Assembly (NCBI RefSeq): GCF_028649655.1
Contig: NZ_JAQSLN010000003.1
Location: forward strand, 62,001-126,000
Reading direction: 5' to 3'
Length of the DNA stretch: 64,000 nucleotides
From: Halobacteriovorax sp. GB3
Lineage (GTDB): Bacteria; Bdellovibrionota; Bacteriovoracia; Bacteriovoracales; Bacteriovoracaceae
Part shown: positions 1 through 8,558 of the stretch, in pieces
How the letters are laid out: each line of letters opens with the position of its first letter
Position numbering within the stretch: position 1 is the stretch's first letter
Translations under genes and position numbers: made by a program
The notes under the pieces: generated by a model
The model's input: only the letters and a program-made list of their open reading frames with translations
Database searches by the model: none
Told to the model about the DNA's origin: nothing

Positions 1-1
1 T

Positions 2-898
2 TCAATGAGCCCAAAAGGCGTGATCTCTATCTATGAGGCCTTTAGTCAGGTCATCAAAAAAGAGCAATTTGAAAATAAATCAAGCAAATGGTTTTTTCAG
101 TCGTTTCTTATGGCCGCTCGTGGGATCTTTCATAAAAAGATTGATTGCAACCTTTCAGAGATTGAGATGTTTCATCTTCTTTTAAGTCTCTTACAACCAA
201 GTTATGAATTAGATTCAAAGTCTTTAATGGAAGACCTTGTTTTAGAATTTGAAAAGGTTGGCGGAATCTATAAAAGTTGCCAGCTTCGCGAGTGGAAGTT
301 TCATAAGAAGAAGCCTTGGGCCATAGAGCTTTCAAGTTATGAAGGTATTGTTCATCCCGATAAGGTTGTCTTTATTGGTGGCAGTTTGGATGAGATGCCT
401 ATTATTTTTCCAAATAAAGACGAGTGTCTAAGAGATGTTGTTATTGATTGGAAAATTGATGGACTCGACTCTCATTTAACAGGAGAGAGATTCTTTTTCA
501 CTGACGTTAATAAAGTTGGTACAGATGTTCCTCTGTGGTTTGCTGACTTTCACCAAGACCATATTCACTTTAAAGTCTTCACTCTTTATGAAAAAGGATC
601 AAAGCTCTCCTTTGTTAAAGACTATTTAAGAGAGACTCTTAAAAAAGATCTTAAAAACCTTATCTCCAATGTAGATGAACTGTTTATTGAGGAGAATATT
701 AGCTATGGTAAAGAGCTTTGGCCTAGTCCTTATAAGAAGAGTACTTGGTTTCCAAAGAAAGTGTCGATCTTTGACCACTCTAGGCCTGGCTTTAACGACA
801 AATTGAATGGCGTTCATTACTTTGGACCTTATCGCGAAACACCTCTAGGACTTCTTAGTAGTATGATGGACATCAACGAGATGCACCAATTCATCTAG
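2..898 (+). CDS. FAD-dependent amine-oxidase/desaturase-like protein, C-terminal part (partial)
   Basis: The reading frame is open from the left edge of the window, so the N-terminus with the expected Rossmann dinucleotide site is missing and only about 299 codons are seen. The visible part has the order found in flavin-containing amine oxidase/phytoene desaturase-type proteins: a helical substrate-domain stretch, a short segment around residues 85-125 (GGIYKSCQLREWKFHKKKP then a KVVFIGG strand) like the second FAD-contacting region, and a C-terminal HYFGPYRETPLGLL segment like the region that closes over the flavin. The assignment rests on overall pattern, not a decisive motif. Another flavoprotein family is possible. 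Confidence 0.4.
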   Translation, partial: SMSPKGVISIYEAFSQVIKKEQFENKSSKWFFQSFLMAARGIFHKKIDCNLSEIEMFHLLLSLLQPSYELDSKSLMEDLVLEFEKVGGIYKSCQLREWKFHKKKPWAIELSSYEGIVHPDKVVFIGGSLDEMPIIFPNKDECLRDVVIDWKIDGLDSHLTGERFFFTDVNKVGTDVPLWFADFHQDHIHFKVFTLYEKGSKLSFVKDYLRETLKKDLKNLISNVDELFIEENISYGKELWPSPYKKSTWFPKKVSIFDHSRPGFNDKLNGVHYFGPYRETPLGLLSSMMDINEMHQFI

Positions 899-936
899 CT
901 TTGATCCTGAAATTAAATGAGGTATCATATTCTATA

Positions 937-1173
937 ATGAAAAATAAAGGCCCATCTTCTCAAAGCTATATTGCACAAAGCGGACAAGCAGTCGTAGAGT
1001 ATCTTCTGCTCTTGGCCGTTGTCGTAAGCTTGATCGCTTCTATCACCGGTATCATTAAAGAGCGCTTTCTTGGGGATCTCGATAATTGTACTGGGGCCAA
1101 TCAATCTATTGCTTGTAACCTTAAATCACTCATTACTCCTGGACAATTTCGTTATTTTAAAGTTCGTAGATAG
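937..1173 (+). CDS. Flp/type IVb prepilin-like small protein
   Basis: A protein of 78 residues with a short hydrophilic leader followed by SGQAVVEYLLLLAVVV, a motif like the Flp prepilin processing site (cleavage after Gly, Glu at +5, Tyr at +6), then one hydrophobic helix of about 20 residues. Two Cys lie in the C-terminal part. This is what is expected of a Flp pilin or TadE/F-like pseudopilin processed by a prepilin peptidase and assembled by a Tad-type system. The ATG at 937 is preferred over an in-frame TTG at 901 because the leader then has normal prepilin length and TGAGGT precedes it. No other tad gene is in the window, so a partner system must lie elsewhere. Confidence 0.6.
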   Translation: MKNKGPSSQSYIAQSGQAVVEYLLLLAVVVSLIASITGIIKERFLGDLDNCTGANQSIACNLKSLITPGQFRYFKVRR

Positions 1174-1319
1174 CTTTTTCTCTTCTAAGTTGTTGAATTT
1201 GTGTTTGGAAACTGTCTAAAAACCTGACACCCCTAGAAAATACTTCATGGTGCGATGCGTTATGTTTAAAAATCTTTTATAAATTAATTAAAAGTATAAG
1301 ACCTAAGAAGGAGAACAAC

Positions 1320-2360
1320 ATGAAAGTAACAGGTATTAGACAAAAGGCCGCAAAACTTGCGCTTCTTGCAGTACTAGCACAGCCCGTTATGCCGGCATTT
1401 GCTCAGGATGATTTATTACTGAGTGAAACAGATCAAATCCTCAATTCTGACCAAATTGATATTGAAGGACTTTATCAAAAGAAACAAAAGAGACCATCTG
1501 CAGCTGATCGCGTAGCTAAAATGAGAAAAGAGCTAGAGCGTAAAACAAATGAAATGGTCGACAAGAAAATTGAAGACGAAAGAACAAAAGCTGAAATTAA
1601 GCTTACTAAGCAGCTTCAAGATGCGTTTCAAAGAGGCTTTAATTCAATGAACTCTGATTCCGTGAACTACGGACAATCAGCTGTGCAGAGAATTGAAAAC
1701 AAAGTGAAGCCAGTTGAAGGTGAAAAGAAGCACAAGGTTTATCTTTCAACAGGGATGACGAACTTTACTGGTCAGTCTCTAGATATCGAAAGTAATCTTA
1801 AGCTTGAAGGTGGATTTGAATCAGAAATTACTGACAGATTCACTGTAGGAATTGGCCTTGGTTACATGAAAGTAGATGCTATTGATATTGGGCGTTCAAG
1901 TTACTACAACTCGAATGTTTCATACAATCGCTACAAGATTGAAATGAACGGAAAGTTCCAATTTATTAAAGACTCAAAGTTTAGACCATATGCTGGAGCA
2001 GGTGTTGCTTACAATAAGTCTAAAGCACAATATGAAAACTCGAACTACATGCCGACAACAAGCAACTGTAGTTACTATGGATACTGTACTTATAATAATA
2101 GCAATTATTATCAGTACGATGAGGGATTCTCATCAAGCTACCTCTCTGGAGCTGTTATGCTAGGATCTGATGTTAATTTCACATCTAGTTTTGGTATTAA
2201 CCTAGAGGTTCGCTATGACAAGGCCCTATCAAGTGGGTACGATAAAAACCTACCTCAACAAGGTCTAAGCTCAGACCAAGGTGACCTGAGAAATATCACA
2301 GGTCAAATTGAAGATGCTGATCAAATCTCTGTTAACGCAGGACTACTCTACAGATTCTAA
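1320..2360 (+). CDS. Outer-membrane beta-barrel protein with coiled-coil N-terminal region
   Basis: A 346-residue exported protein. Residues 1-29 form a signal peptide ending AFAQ. Residues 55-125 are charged and rich in Lys/Glu (RKELERKTNEMVDKKIEDE), probably a periplasmic coiled coil. From about residue 140 amphipathic strands alternate (VYLSTGMTNF, FTVGIGLGYMKV, RPYAGAGVAYN, SGAVMLGSDV) and the chain ends with LLYRF, the terminal aromatic typical of BAM substrates. It resembles OprF/OmpA-type eight-stranded barrels without the C-terminal peptidoglycan domain. A Tyr/Asn/Ser-rich loop near residues 240-265 may be surface exposed. Start supported by AAGGAGAAC seven bases upstream. Monocistronic, with hairpins following. 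Confidence 0.7.
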   Translation: MKVTGIRQKAAKLALLAVLAQPVMPAFAQDDLLLSETDQILNSDQIDIEGLYQKKQKRPSAADRVAKMRKELERKTNEMVDKKIEDERTKAEIKLTKQLQDAFQRGFNSMNSDSVNYGQSAVQRIENKVKPVEGEKKHKVYLSTGMTNFTGQSLDIESNLKLEGGFESEITDRFTVGIGLGYMKVDAIDIGRSSYYNSNVSYNRYKIEMNGKFQFIKDSKFRPYAGAGVAYNKSKAQYENSNYMPTTSNCSYYGYCTYNNSNYYQYDEGFSSSYLSGAVMLGSDVNFTSSFGINLEVRYDKALSSGYDKNLPQQGLSSDQGDLRNITGQIEDADQISVNAGLLYRF

Positions 2361-2369
2361 TTATACTTT

Positions 2370-2450
2370 CCTGGAGGCGAGGGCCTCCAGGTTCTTTCAT
2401 GGTTTTCTTAGGTAAAAAAGGAAGGCTTCGGTCTTCCTTTTTGTTTTTCT
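2370..2450 (+). terminator. Two tandem hairpins after the barrel gene, second a strong intrinsic terminator
   Basis: First a perfect 9-bp stem, CCTGGAGGC/GCCTCCAGG (2370-2378 with 2383-2391). Then 2414-2446 forms a GGAAGGC-TTCG-GTCTTCC stem with a stable UUCG tetraloop (one G-U pair), flanked by A-run and T-run, the layout of a bidirectional rho-independent terminator. Both lie between the barrel gene and fadI. Confidence 0.8.
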
Positions 2451-2575
2451 CTACTGAACATTAAGTCATTTTTAAATTCTTACATAACACTCTTTTCCTT
2501 TTTCAGTTTCTCTTTCATTTCAATGCTTTTTCCCTTAAAATTTTCTAGAATATAAAATCCACTGAAGGAGAACTT

Positions 2576-3871
2576 ATGTCGTTTAGACCTGTGTACATAG
2601 TCGAAGCCGTGCGTACGCCTCAGGCCAAGGCCGGAACTGACTTGAAGGATGTACAAGCACCATTTCTTGGGGCTTACCTCGTCCGCAATATGATGGACAA
2701 TACTGATATCCCGCTTGACCAAATTGATGAAGTTATCTTTGGAAACACAGGGACTCCTGCAAAATATCCAAATATTGGAAGGGTAATCGCCCTTGAAGCT
2801 GGACTTCACAAGAAAACTAGTGGCTATTCTGTTCATAGAAACTGCGCTTCTGGTCTTGAGGCCGTAAGCCAAGCCTTTTTAAAGGTTGCAAGTGGACGCA
2901 GTGATATCATCGTAGCCGGTGGTGTTGAGTCGATGTCCAATATGCCTCTCATATACTCAAAAGAGATGACAGAGCTTTTTGTTAAAATCATGAAAGCTAG
3001 AACAGTAAGCGATAAGCTTAAGGCCATCTCGACTTTTAGACCTCCATTTCTTTCGCCAATCGTGGCCATTGAGCAGGGGCTAACAGATCCTTTTTGTGGT
3101 TTAAATATGGGGCAAACTGCTGAACTTCTTGCAAGAGAGCTCGGTATCACAAGAGCGCAACAAGATGAGTATGCGAATAACTCTCACCATAAAGCAATTA
3201 AGGCCATGAACGAAGGTCGTTTTGACGATGAGATCGTTCCTCTTGCTTACGGTCACAAACTCTCAAAGCTACTTACTCGCGATAGTGGACCGAGAGAGAA
3301 CTCGACGATTGAAGGGCTTGCTAAGATGAGACCTTATTTTGAGAAAAAATCGGGAACAGTGACTGTTGGGAATGCTTGTCCGATTACTGATGGTGGTTCA
3401 GCACTTCTCTTTGTTTCTGAGGAAGCACTTAAAAAATACAACCTCACTCCAATGGCAAGAGTTGTCGATTACCACTTCCATGGTTTAGAGCCTGAGAGAA
3501 TGGGAATGGGGCCACTTCATGCAATGGATGGAGTTTTTAAAAGAGCGAACATGACTCTTGATCAAATGGACTTAGTTGAAATTAACGAAGCCTTCGCGGC
3601 CCAGATCATTGCCGTTAGAAAGGGAATGACTGATAGAGCTGTTGCTGACAAATTTGGAATTGACACTCTTTGGGGAGAGATTCCAGATGAGAAGCTTAAT
3701 GTTAATGGTGGAGCAATTGCTCTTGGACACCCTGTCGGTTCAACGGGATCTCGTCTTGTGGTAACTCTTGCTCATGAGCTTAAAAAGAGAAAGGCCGGAT
3801 TTGGTGTAGCTTCACTTTGTATTGGTGGTGGTCAAGGTGGTGCCATCATTATTGAGAACCTCGTTAAGTAA
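2576..3871 (+). CDS. fadI: Acetyl-CoA acyltransferase (3-ketoacyl-CoA thiolase, FadI type)
   Basis: Catalyses the thiolytic cleavage that ends each turn of fatty-acid beta-oxidation, probably in complex with the next gene product. The 431-residue length matches FadI (about 436) rather than FadA (about 390). All thiolase active-site elements are visible: nucleophile C90 in HRNCASG, H385 in [14 protein letters not shown] and C415 in CIGGGQGG, with NEAFA in between. Start is the ATG after GAAGGAGAACTT. The 12-bp gap to fadJ indicates one transcript, with the gene order of the E. coli fadIJ operon. For a predator this would process prey-derived fatty acids. Confidence 0.9.
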   Translation: MSFRPVYIVEAVRTPQAKAGTDLKDVQAPFLGAYLVRNMMDNTDIPLDQIDEVIFGNTGTPAKYPNIGRVIALEAGLHKKTSGYSVHRNCASGLEAVSQAFLKVASGRSDIIVAGGVESMSNMPLIYSKEMTELFVKIMKARTVSDKLKAISTFRPPFLSPIVAIEQGLTDPFCGLNMGQTAELLARELGITRAQQDEYANNSHHKAIKAMNEGRFDDEIVPLAYGHKLSKLLTRDSGPRENSTIEGLAKMRPYFEKKSGTVTVGNACPITDGGSALLFVSEEALKKYNLTPMARVVDYHFHGLEPERMGMGPLHAMDGVFKRANMTLDQMDLVEINEAFAAQIIAVRKGMTDRAVADKFGIDTLWGEIPDEKLNVNGGAIALGHPVGSTGSRLVVTLAHELKKRKAGFGVASLCIGGGQGGAIIIENLVK

Positions 3872-3883
3872 GGGAAGACTGAT

Positions 3884-6010
3884 ATGAGTTATAAAAGAAT
3901 TAGTTTTGAAATTGAAGATAGAAAGGCCTTAATCGGCTTTGGTTATAACTGTGATAAATCAATGACAACTCTTGATGAGGAGTCAATGGGTGAGCTTCGC
4001 GATATTATCGAAGAGCTACACGCAAAAAAGAAAGACCTTGATGGGGCGATTTTCTTTTCTCATAAAGATCGCTGCTTTCTTGCTGGTGCCGATATCAACC
4101 TTATTGCTGGAATGAAAACTGAAAGTGATGGGGCCTATGGAGCTGAGCAAGGACAAAATATTTACAACCGTCTAGAGGACCTTTCAATTCCTACTGTTGC
4201 TTGTGTTAATGGAATTTGTCTTGGTGGGGGAACTGAGTTTATCCTTGCCTGTAATTCTGTGATCGCATCAGATGCTAAGGGAACGATGATGGGACTTCCT
4301 GAAGTGAAGTTGGGACTTATTCCTGGTTTTGGTGGAACATATCGTATGCCTAAGAAGATTGGTCTTCCAAAGGCCCTCGATCTAATTCTTTCTGGTCGAA
4401 CAGTTAATGGTAAAAAGGCCAAGAGACTTGGTCTTGTCGATGAAGTTTATCCAAAGGAGAGACTTGTTGAGCAAGCCTCAAAGCACTTTGTTAAGAAAGC
4501 AAAAAAAGGTGGTTTAAAAGAATCACTTGAATCAATGGCCTCTGATAATTTTCTTTCAAAGAAAATTATTTTTCAAAAGGCGCGTGAAAATGTTTTAAAA
4601 AAGACAAAAGGTTTTTACCAAGCACCTCTTAAAATTCTCGATGTTATGGAAGCGGGAATGATGAAGGGAAGATCGAGCTACCTTGCTAGTGAGGCCCAAG
4701 CGTTTGGTGAGCTTTGTGTTGGAGAACAATCTAAAAACCTTCAGCATATTTTCTTTATGACTGAAAAAGTAAAAAAATACTCTGGTCCAGAGTCGAGTGC
4801 CGATGTTCCTAAACTATCACGTGGTGGTGTTCTTGGTGCAGGTACAATGGGTGGTGGTATTGCTTGGCTCATGGCCCAAAGTAATATGGCACCAATCATG
4901 AAAGATCTCAATGTCGATGCTCTTGAGCTTGGACTTAAGCAGTCTTCTTCAAATTTTATGGGAGCTGTTAAGAGAAAGAAAATGAGCTTTGATGATTTTG
5001 AAAGAAAGCAAAGATCTATTTGTCCACAAACTGATTATCGTGGATTTAATAAGATTGATCTTCTTATTGAGGCCATCGTTGAAAACATGGATATCAAAAA
5101 GAAAGTCTTTGCTGAGACTGAAAAGTACATGAGAGATGATGCTCTTTTAACTTCAAATACATCTTCTCTTTCAGTGCAAGAAATGGCCTCTGCTCTAGAA
5201 AAGCCAGAGCGCTTTGCAGGTCTTCACTTTTTTAACCCTGTTCACAGAATGCCACTTGTTGAGATTATCACTCACGACAAAGTTGCTCCTGAGACTTTAG
5301 AGTCACTCTATAATTGGGTTTTAAAATCAAAGAAAACACCTGTTATTGTTAAAGATGGCCCAGGTTTTCTCGTTAACAGAATCCTTATGCCTTATATGAA
5401 TGAAGCAGGTTTTCTTCTTGAAGAAGGTGTTTCAATCAAAGATATCGAAGATGCATGTCTCAACTTTGGTATGCCAATGGGTCCATGTCGTCTACTCGAT
5501 GAAGTTGGAATCGATGTTGGTGAAAAAGTTGCAAAAATTATTTACGATGGTCTTGGAGAGCGTGCCAAATCAAGTGGTGTTTCTAAGACTCTTGTAGAAA
5601 AAGGTCTTCTAGGTAGAAAAACAAATAAAGGTTTCTATAACTACGATGAGAAGGGAAAAGAAGACGGTTTCAATGATGAGGCCATGGCGCTTCTTCCAAA
5701 GGCATCAAAGAAGATGAGTGAAACTGAAATTCAAATGAGAATTTTTCTTCCAATGATCAATGAAGCTTCAACTGTCTTAGAAGATGGGATCGTTCAGTCG
5801 GCAGATGATGTTGATTTAGGTCTAATCTTTGGTATTGGTTTCCCTCCATTTAGAGGTGGGCTACTTCGCTATGCAGATAGTGAAGGTCTTGATCGTATCG
5901 TAGAAGCGCTAGCGAAATACGCTGAATCAGTAGATAAAGATCGTTATGGTGCAAGTGATCTATTAAAGAAACTTGCAGCTGAGAAAAAGAAATTCTACGA
6001 AATGAATTAA
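3884..6010 (+). CDS. fadJ: Multifunctional enoyl-CoA hydratase/3-hydroxyacyl-CoA dehydrogenase (FadJ type)
   Basis: A 708-residue fusion carrying the two middle steps of beta-oxidation. The N-terminal third is a crotonase domain with the oxyanion-hole sequences FLAGADIN and GICLGGGTEF and the catalytic-Glu segment GLPEVKLGLIPGFGGT. From about residue 310 a Rossmann domain begins (GVLGAGTMGGGIAW), followed by the dehydrogenase signature LHFFNPVHRMPLVEI and the segment VKDGPGFLVNRIL. Two C-terminal 3HCDH repeats follow (FGMPMGPCRLLDEVG and GIGFPPFRGGLLRY). Length fits FadJ (714). It is translated with fadI upstream and overlaps the next start by one base (TAATG), so the three genes are coupled. 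Confidence 0.92.
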   Translation: MSYKRISFEIEDRKALIGFGYNCDKSMTTLDEESMGELRDIIEELHAKKKDLDGAIFFSHKDRCFLAGADINLIAGMKTESDGAYGAEQGQNIYNRLEDLSIPTVACVNGICLGGGTEFILACNSVIASDAKGTMMGLPEVKLGLIPGFGGTYRMPKKIGLPKALDLILSGRTVNGKKAKRLGLVDEVYPKERLVEQASKHFVKKAKKGGLKESLESMASDNFLSKKIIFQKARENVLKKTKGFYQAPLKILDVMEAGMMKGRSSYLASEAQAFGELCVGEQSKNLQHIFFMTEKVKKYSGPESSADVPKLSRGGVLGAGTMGGGIAWLMAQSNMAPIMKDLNVDALELGLKQSSSNFMGAVKRKKMSFDDFERKQRSICPQTDYRGFNKIDLLIEAIVENMDIKKKVFAETEKYMRDDALLTSNTSSLSVQEMASALEKPERFAGLHFFNPVHRMPLVEIITHDKVAPETLESLYNWVLKSKKTPVIVKDGPGFLVNRILMPYMNEAGFLLEEGVSIKDIEDACLNFGMPMGPCRLLDEVGIDVGEKVAKIIYDGLGERAKSSGVSKTLVEKGLLGRKTNKGFYNYDEKGKEDGFNDEAMALLPKASKKMSETEIQMRIFLPMINEASTVLEDGIVQSADDVDLGLIFGIGFPPFRGGLLRYADSEGLDRIVEALAKYAESVDKDRYGASDLLKKLAAEKKKFYEMN

Positions 6011-7185
6011 TGTTTTCTCACTTTCAACGATACTTCGTTTCTCATATTTTCAATGCTAGAACACGCCAGCGATTGCTTATCTTAGCAATCACTGGCCTGT
6101 TTCTTTCTAGCTTCGCCCTGTTGGTCTTACAATCAACAATGGGTGGTCTTCAAAGAAATCGTATTAGTCGTTCTAAAGCGATTTTTGGCCATGCCACTGT
6201 CCATGTCACTACAACGAACCGTGATGCTATAAGGCGCTTAAATGAGCTTATCATGCCCTTAAGCAATAAGGGGGTCGACATTAGTCGTGAGTATGTCATT
6301 GAGCTTCTTTTGCAACATGGAGGCTATCTTGCTCCGGTTATTGTACATGGAATTTCTGATGATTCTTACCGCCAGAGTTTTCTTGGAGAGAGAGATTTCG
6401 AAGGGACGCTTGTCCCAAGTGAGCTCTCCTATAAGTTAAGACTTCGTGAGGGGAGTGAGTTTCAACTAATTTCACCTTCTCATACTGATACATTTTTTGG
6501 TGAAATTCCACGTATGGCACAAACTCAAGTACAGGAGAGAATCATTACCGATGATCCTGAAGTTGATGCTGCCCACGTTTGGACGAGACTCTCGCTCATT
6601 CAAAACCTTATTAAAAAGGATGTCGTCAATACTTTTCGTTTGTTTGGAGAGTATAATTACCGTTCTTTAAAAGAGAGTATTGAAAAAGAGTTCAAAGAAA
6701 AGGCCTACCTGCAAACTTGGGAAGAAAAAAATCAGAACTTAGTATGGGCACTTAATCTAGAAAATGCCGTGATGATCTTTCTCTTTATTGGAATGACTCT
6801 ACTCGTTTCACTTTGTATCACCAGTGGTCTTATGATTTTCTTTGGTCACATTAAGCTCGATCTTGCGAGTTTTTGGATTCAAGGGGCCTCAAAGAGAACG
6901 ATTTATCGTTCAACGTCAAAGGCGATCCATTTTATTAGTTTTTGCGCAATTGTCGCTGGCCTTGGTGGAGCAATTATTTTTCTGGAGCTCTTCGATCAAT
7001 TTGGACCAGAAATCATGCCAGATGTTTTTGTCGATCGAAAGATTCCTGTGGCCATGACGGGCAGAGGGGTAGGTATTTCCTTTTTCGTTCCCTTTCTCAT
7101 CTCTTGGGTCTTTGTTGAAATTTCAATTCTATCTTTTAAGAGAGAGAATAATTATCTCGATTTTATACGCTCATTGGGACGTTAA
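6010..7185 (+). CDS. LolC/LolE-like ABC transporter permease (FtsX/MacB fold)
   Basis: A 391-residue inner-membrane protein with one N-terminal membrane helix (about residues 22-42), a large extracytoplasmic domain, and three C-terminal helices (about 252-277, 300-325 and 345-372). This is the FtsX-like layout of LolC/LolE lipoprotein-releasing permeases. The N-terminus (FVSHIFNARTRQRLLILAITG) and the segment QGASKRTIYRSTSK are in keeping with this family. The partner ATPase is not adjacent. Its ATG overlaps the fadJ stop by one base, so it is in the fadIJ operon, an unexpected place for a Lol-type protein. MacB-like export is an alternative. Confidence 0.65.
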   Translation: MFSHFQRYFVSHIFNARTRQRLLILAITGLFLSSFALLVLQSTMGGLQRNRISRSKAIFGHATVHVTTTNRDAIRRLNELIMPLSNKGVDISREYVIELLLQHGGYLAPVIVHGISDDSYRQSFLGERDFEGTLVPSELSYKLRLREGSEFQLISPSHTDTFFGEIPRMAQTQVQERIITDDPEVDAAHVWTRLSLIQNLIKKDVVNTFRLFGEYNYRSLKESIEKEFKEKAYLQTWEEKNQNLVWALNLENAVMIFLFIGMTLLVSLCITSGLMIFFGHIKLDLASFWIQGASKRTIYRSTSKAIHFISFCAIVAGLGGAIIFLELFDQFGPEIMPDVFVDRKIPVAMTGRGVGISFFVPFLISWVFVEISILSFKRENNYLDFIRSLGR

Positions 7186-7381
7186 TATTCCCTCTAAATT
7201 AGAATAATTAAGATGTTAATTTTATTGAGTTCTTGCTTGGGAAAAATTGCATCTTAATGGTCCTACCCGCAAACTGTCAAACATTTAAACACCTGTTAGT
7301 TCCTTGTGAGTCCATTTCGTAAACAGTGCTTTTTTACTGTGTAATTACAGGGGTATAGTGACCCTAGCTGTCTTTATTCTT

Positions 7382-7397
7382 TGGCATAACTCTTGCT
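7382..7397 (+). promoter_or_regulatory. Sigma-54 (RpoN) promoter of the barrel/lipoprotein pair
   Basis: TGGCATAACTCTTGCT carries GG (-24) and GC (-12) at the exact spacing of the consensus TGGCACG-N4-TTGCW. Transcription would start near 7408, about 20 bases before the start codon at 7431. The 200 bases upstream (7186-7380) hold no gene and could contain enhancer-binding-protein sites. Confidence 0.75.
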
Positions 7398-7430
7398 TAA
7401 TATATATCGAATCAACATTTTGGGGAAATT

Positions 7431-8558
7431 ATGAAAAAGCTTTTAGCACTATCATTATTAACGACCTTACAAGTATCGGCAGATGACTTTAGTCTTTCGA
7501 GCTTCAACAAGGTTATAGAGAATGAGCGCGACACGAAGGTGAAAGCGAGTGTAGGCTTTTTTGCTGTTTCACAAAATAGTGATGTTAATAAGGCCAAGAA
7601 ACAAGGCCTATATGCCGGAGCAAGCGGGCATCACGCATTCTATCCTAATTTAAAATTAAAATTCAATGTTGCCTTTGAAGCGGAATCAGGTTCAACAGAC
7701 TCTCTCTATAATAATAATGAATTTCGCGCTAAGAACTCTTTCATTCTTAAAGAGGGATCACTTGTTTACGATGGATTAAAATCACTTACTCTTGAAGCTG
7801 GTTCATTAAGTAATGATCACACAGCGGTTAATCAATTACTCATCTCTGGTTCAATCCTAGGACTTAGAGAAACATATACATTAGAAGGAAAGCACTTTGG
7901 TGTAAGATTACAAGCTCTTCAAGCTTCGCCAAATACAAATAACTTTTCTGATCGTGTAGACAAAGTAGAAGAGGGATCACCATCTTATTTTCAAGAGTCG
8001 ATCCAAGCTCTTGCCAAGTATGAAAGCTTTAAGATGAAGCTTGGTCTTGGTCATTTTGCCTACGATAAATTATCAAATGAAGTTGCCTATAGCTCACTAT
8101 TTAATGGAAACACAATTTCAGGTGTACGTGAGACAGGAACAAATTTTACTTATAACTACCAAGGGTGGAGCTACTATGCTGATGCGGCCCTAACATTCAG
8201 AGATTTTGCTTTTGGAGCTTATTTTGCTCAAGTAGAAAATACTGAAGCTCCAACTGGGGCGAATAAAGGAACAGTTGTAGGGTTAACAGGTAATTACTAT
8301 TACGGTTCATCAATGCACATTCTTGGAGCAGAGAATTTTGAAGTTGAATCAGATGCCTCTGTTGCTTACTACAATAATAAATACTACGGACACAACAACA
8401 AAAAAGGTGCAAGGCTTTTCTACACATATAAAGACCTTGCCAATAACTTTGAAGTAAGAACGAACGTTGTTACAAACAAAGTTCTTGAAAAAAACGACAC
8501 ACAAGCAAACGATCAAATTTTACACATCACACTAAGGAAATTCTATGACCTTTTCTAA
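7431..8558 (+). CDS. Exported porin-like outer-membrane barrel protein
   Basis: A 375-residue protein with a signal peptide (MKKLLALSLLTTLQVSADD). The mature part is a succession of short alternating strands (ASVGFFAVSQ, LKLKFNVAFEAES, RAKNSFILKEGSLVYDG, FTYNYQGWSYYADAALTF, GLTGNYYYGSSM) ending ITLRKFYDLF, with a terminal Phe like BAM substrates. It looks like a porin of about 14-16 strands. No named family was recognised. GGGGAAATT precedes the ATG. The stop lies 14 bases inside the next gene, so the two products are probably made together; expression probably depends on RpoN from 7382. Confidence 0.6.
   Translation: MKKLLALSLLTTLQVSADDFSLSSFNKVIENERDTKVKASVGFFAVSQNSDVNKAKKQGLYAGASGHHAFYPNLKLKFNVAFEAESGSTDSLYNNNEFRAKNSFILKEGSLVYDGLKSLTLEAGSLSNDHTAVNQLLISGSILGLRETYTLEGKHFGVRLQALQASPNTNNFSDRVDKVEEGSPSYFQESIQALAKYESFKMKLGLGHFAYDKLSNEVAYSSLFNGNTISGVRETGTNFTYNYQGWSYYADAALTFRDFAFGAYFAQVENTEAPTGANKGTVVGLTGNYYYGSSMHILGAENFEVESDASVAYYNNKYYGHNNKKGARLFYTYKDLANNFEVRTNVVTNKVLEKNDTQANDQILHITLRKFYDLF

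Noticed and set aside
1229-1250. Shared CTAGAAAA-ATAC string here and near 18848
   Set aside because: The two stretches differ in spacing and flanks; in AT-rich spacers this level of similarity is expected by chance.
2480-2872. A 130-codon minus-strand frame over the fadI promoter and start
   Set aside because: It lies antisense to thiolase codons with a conserved active site and shows no ribosome site or protein-like composition.
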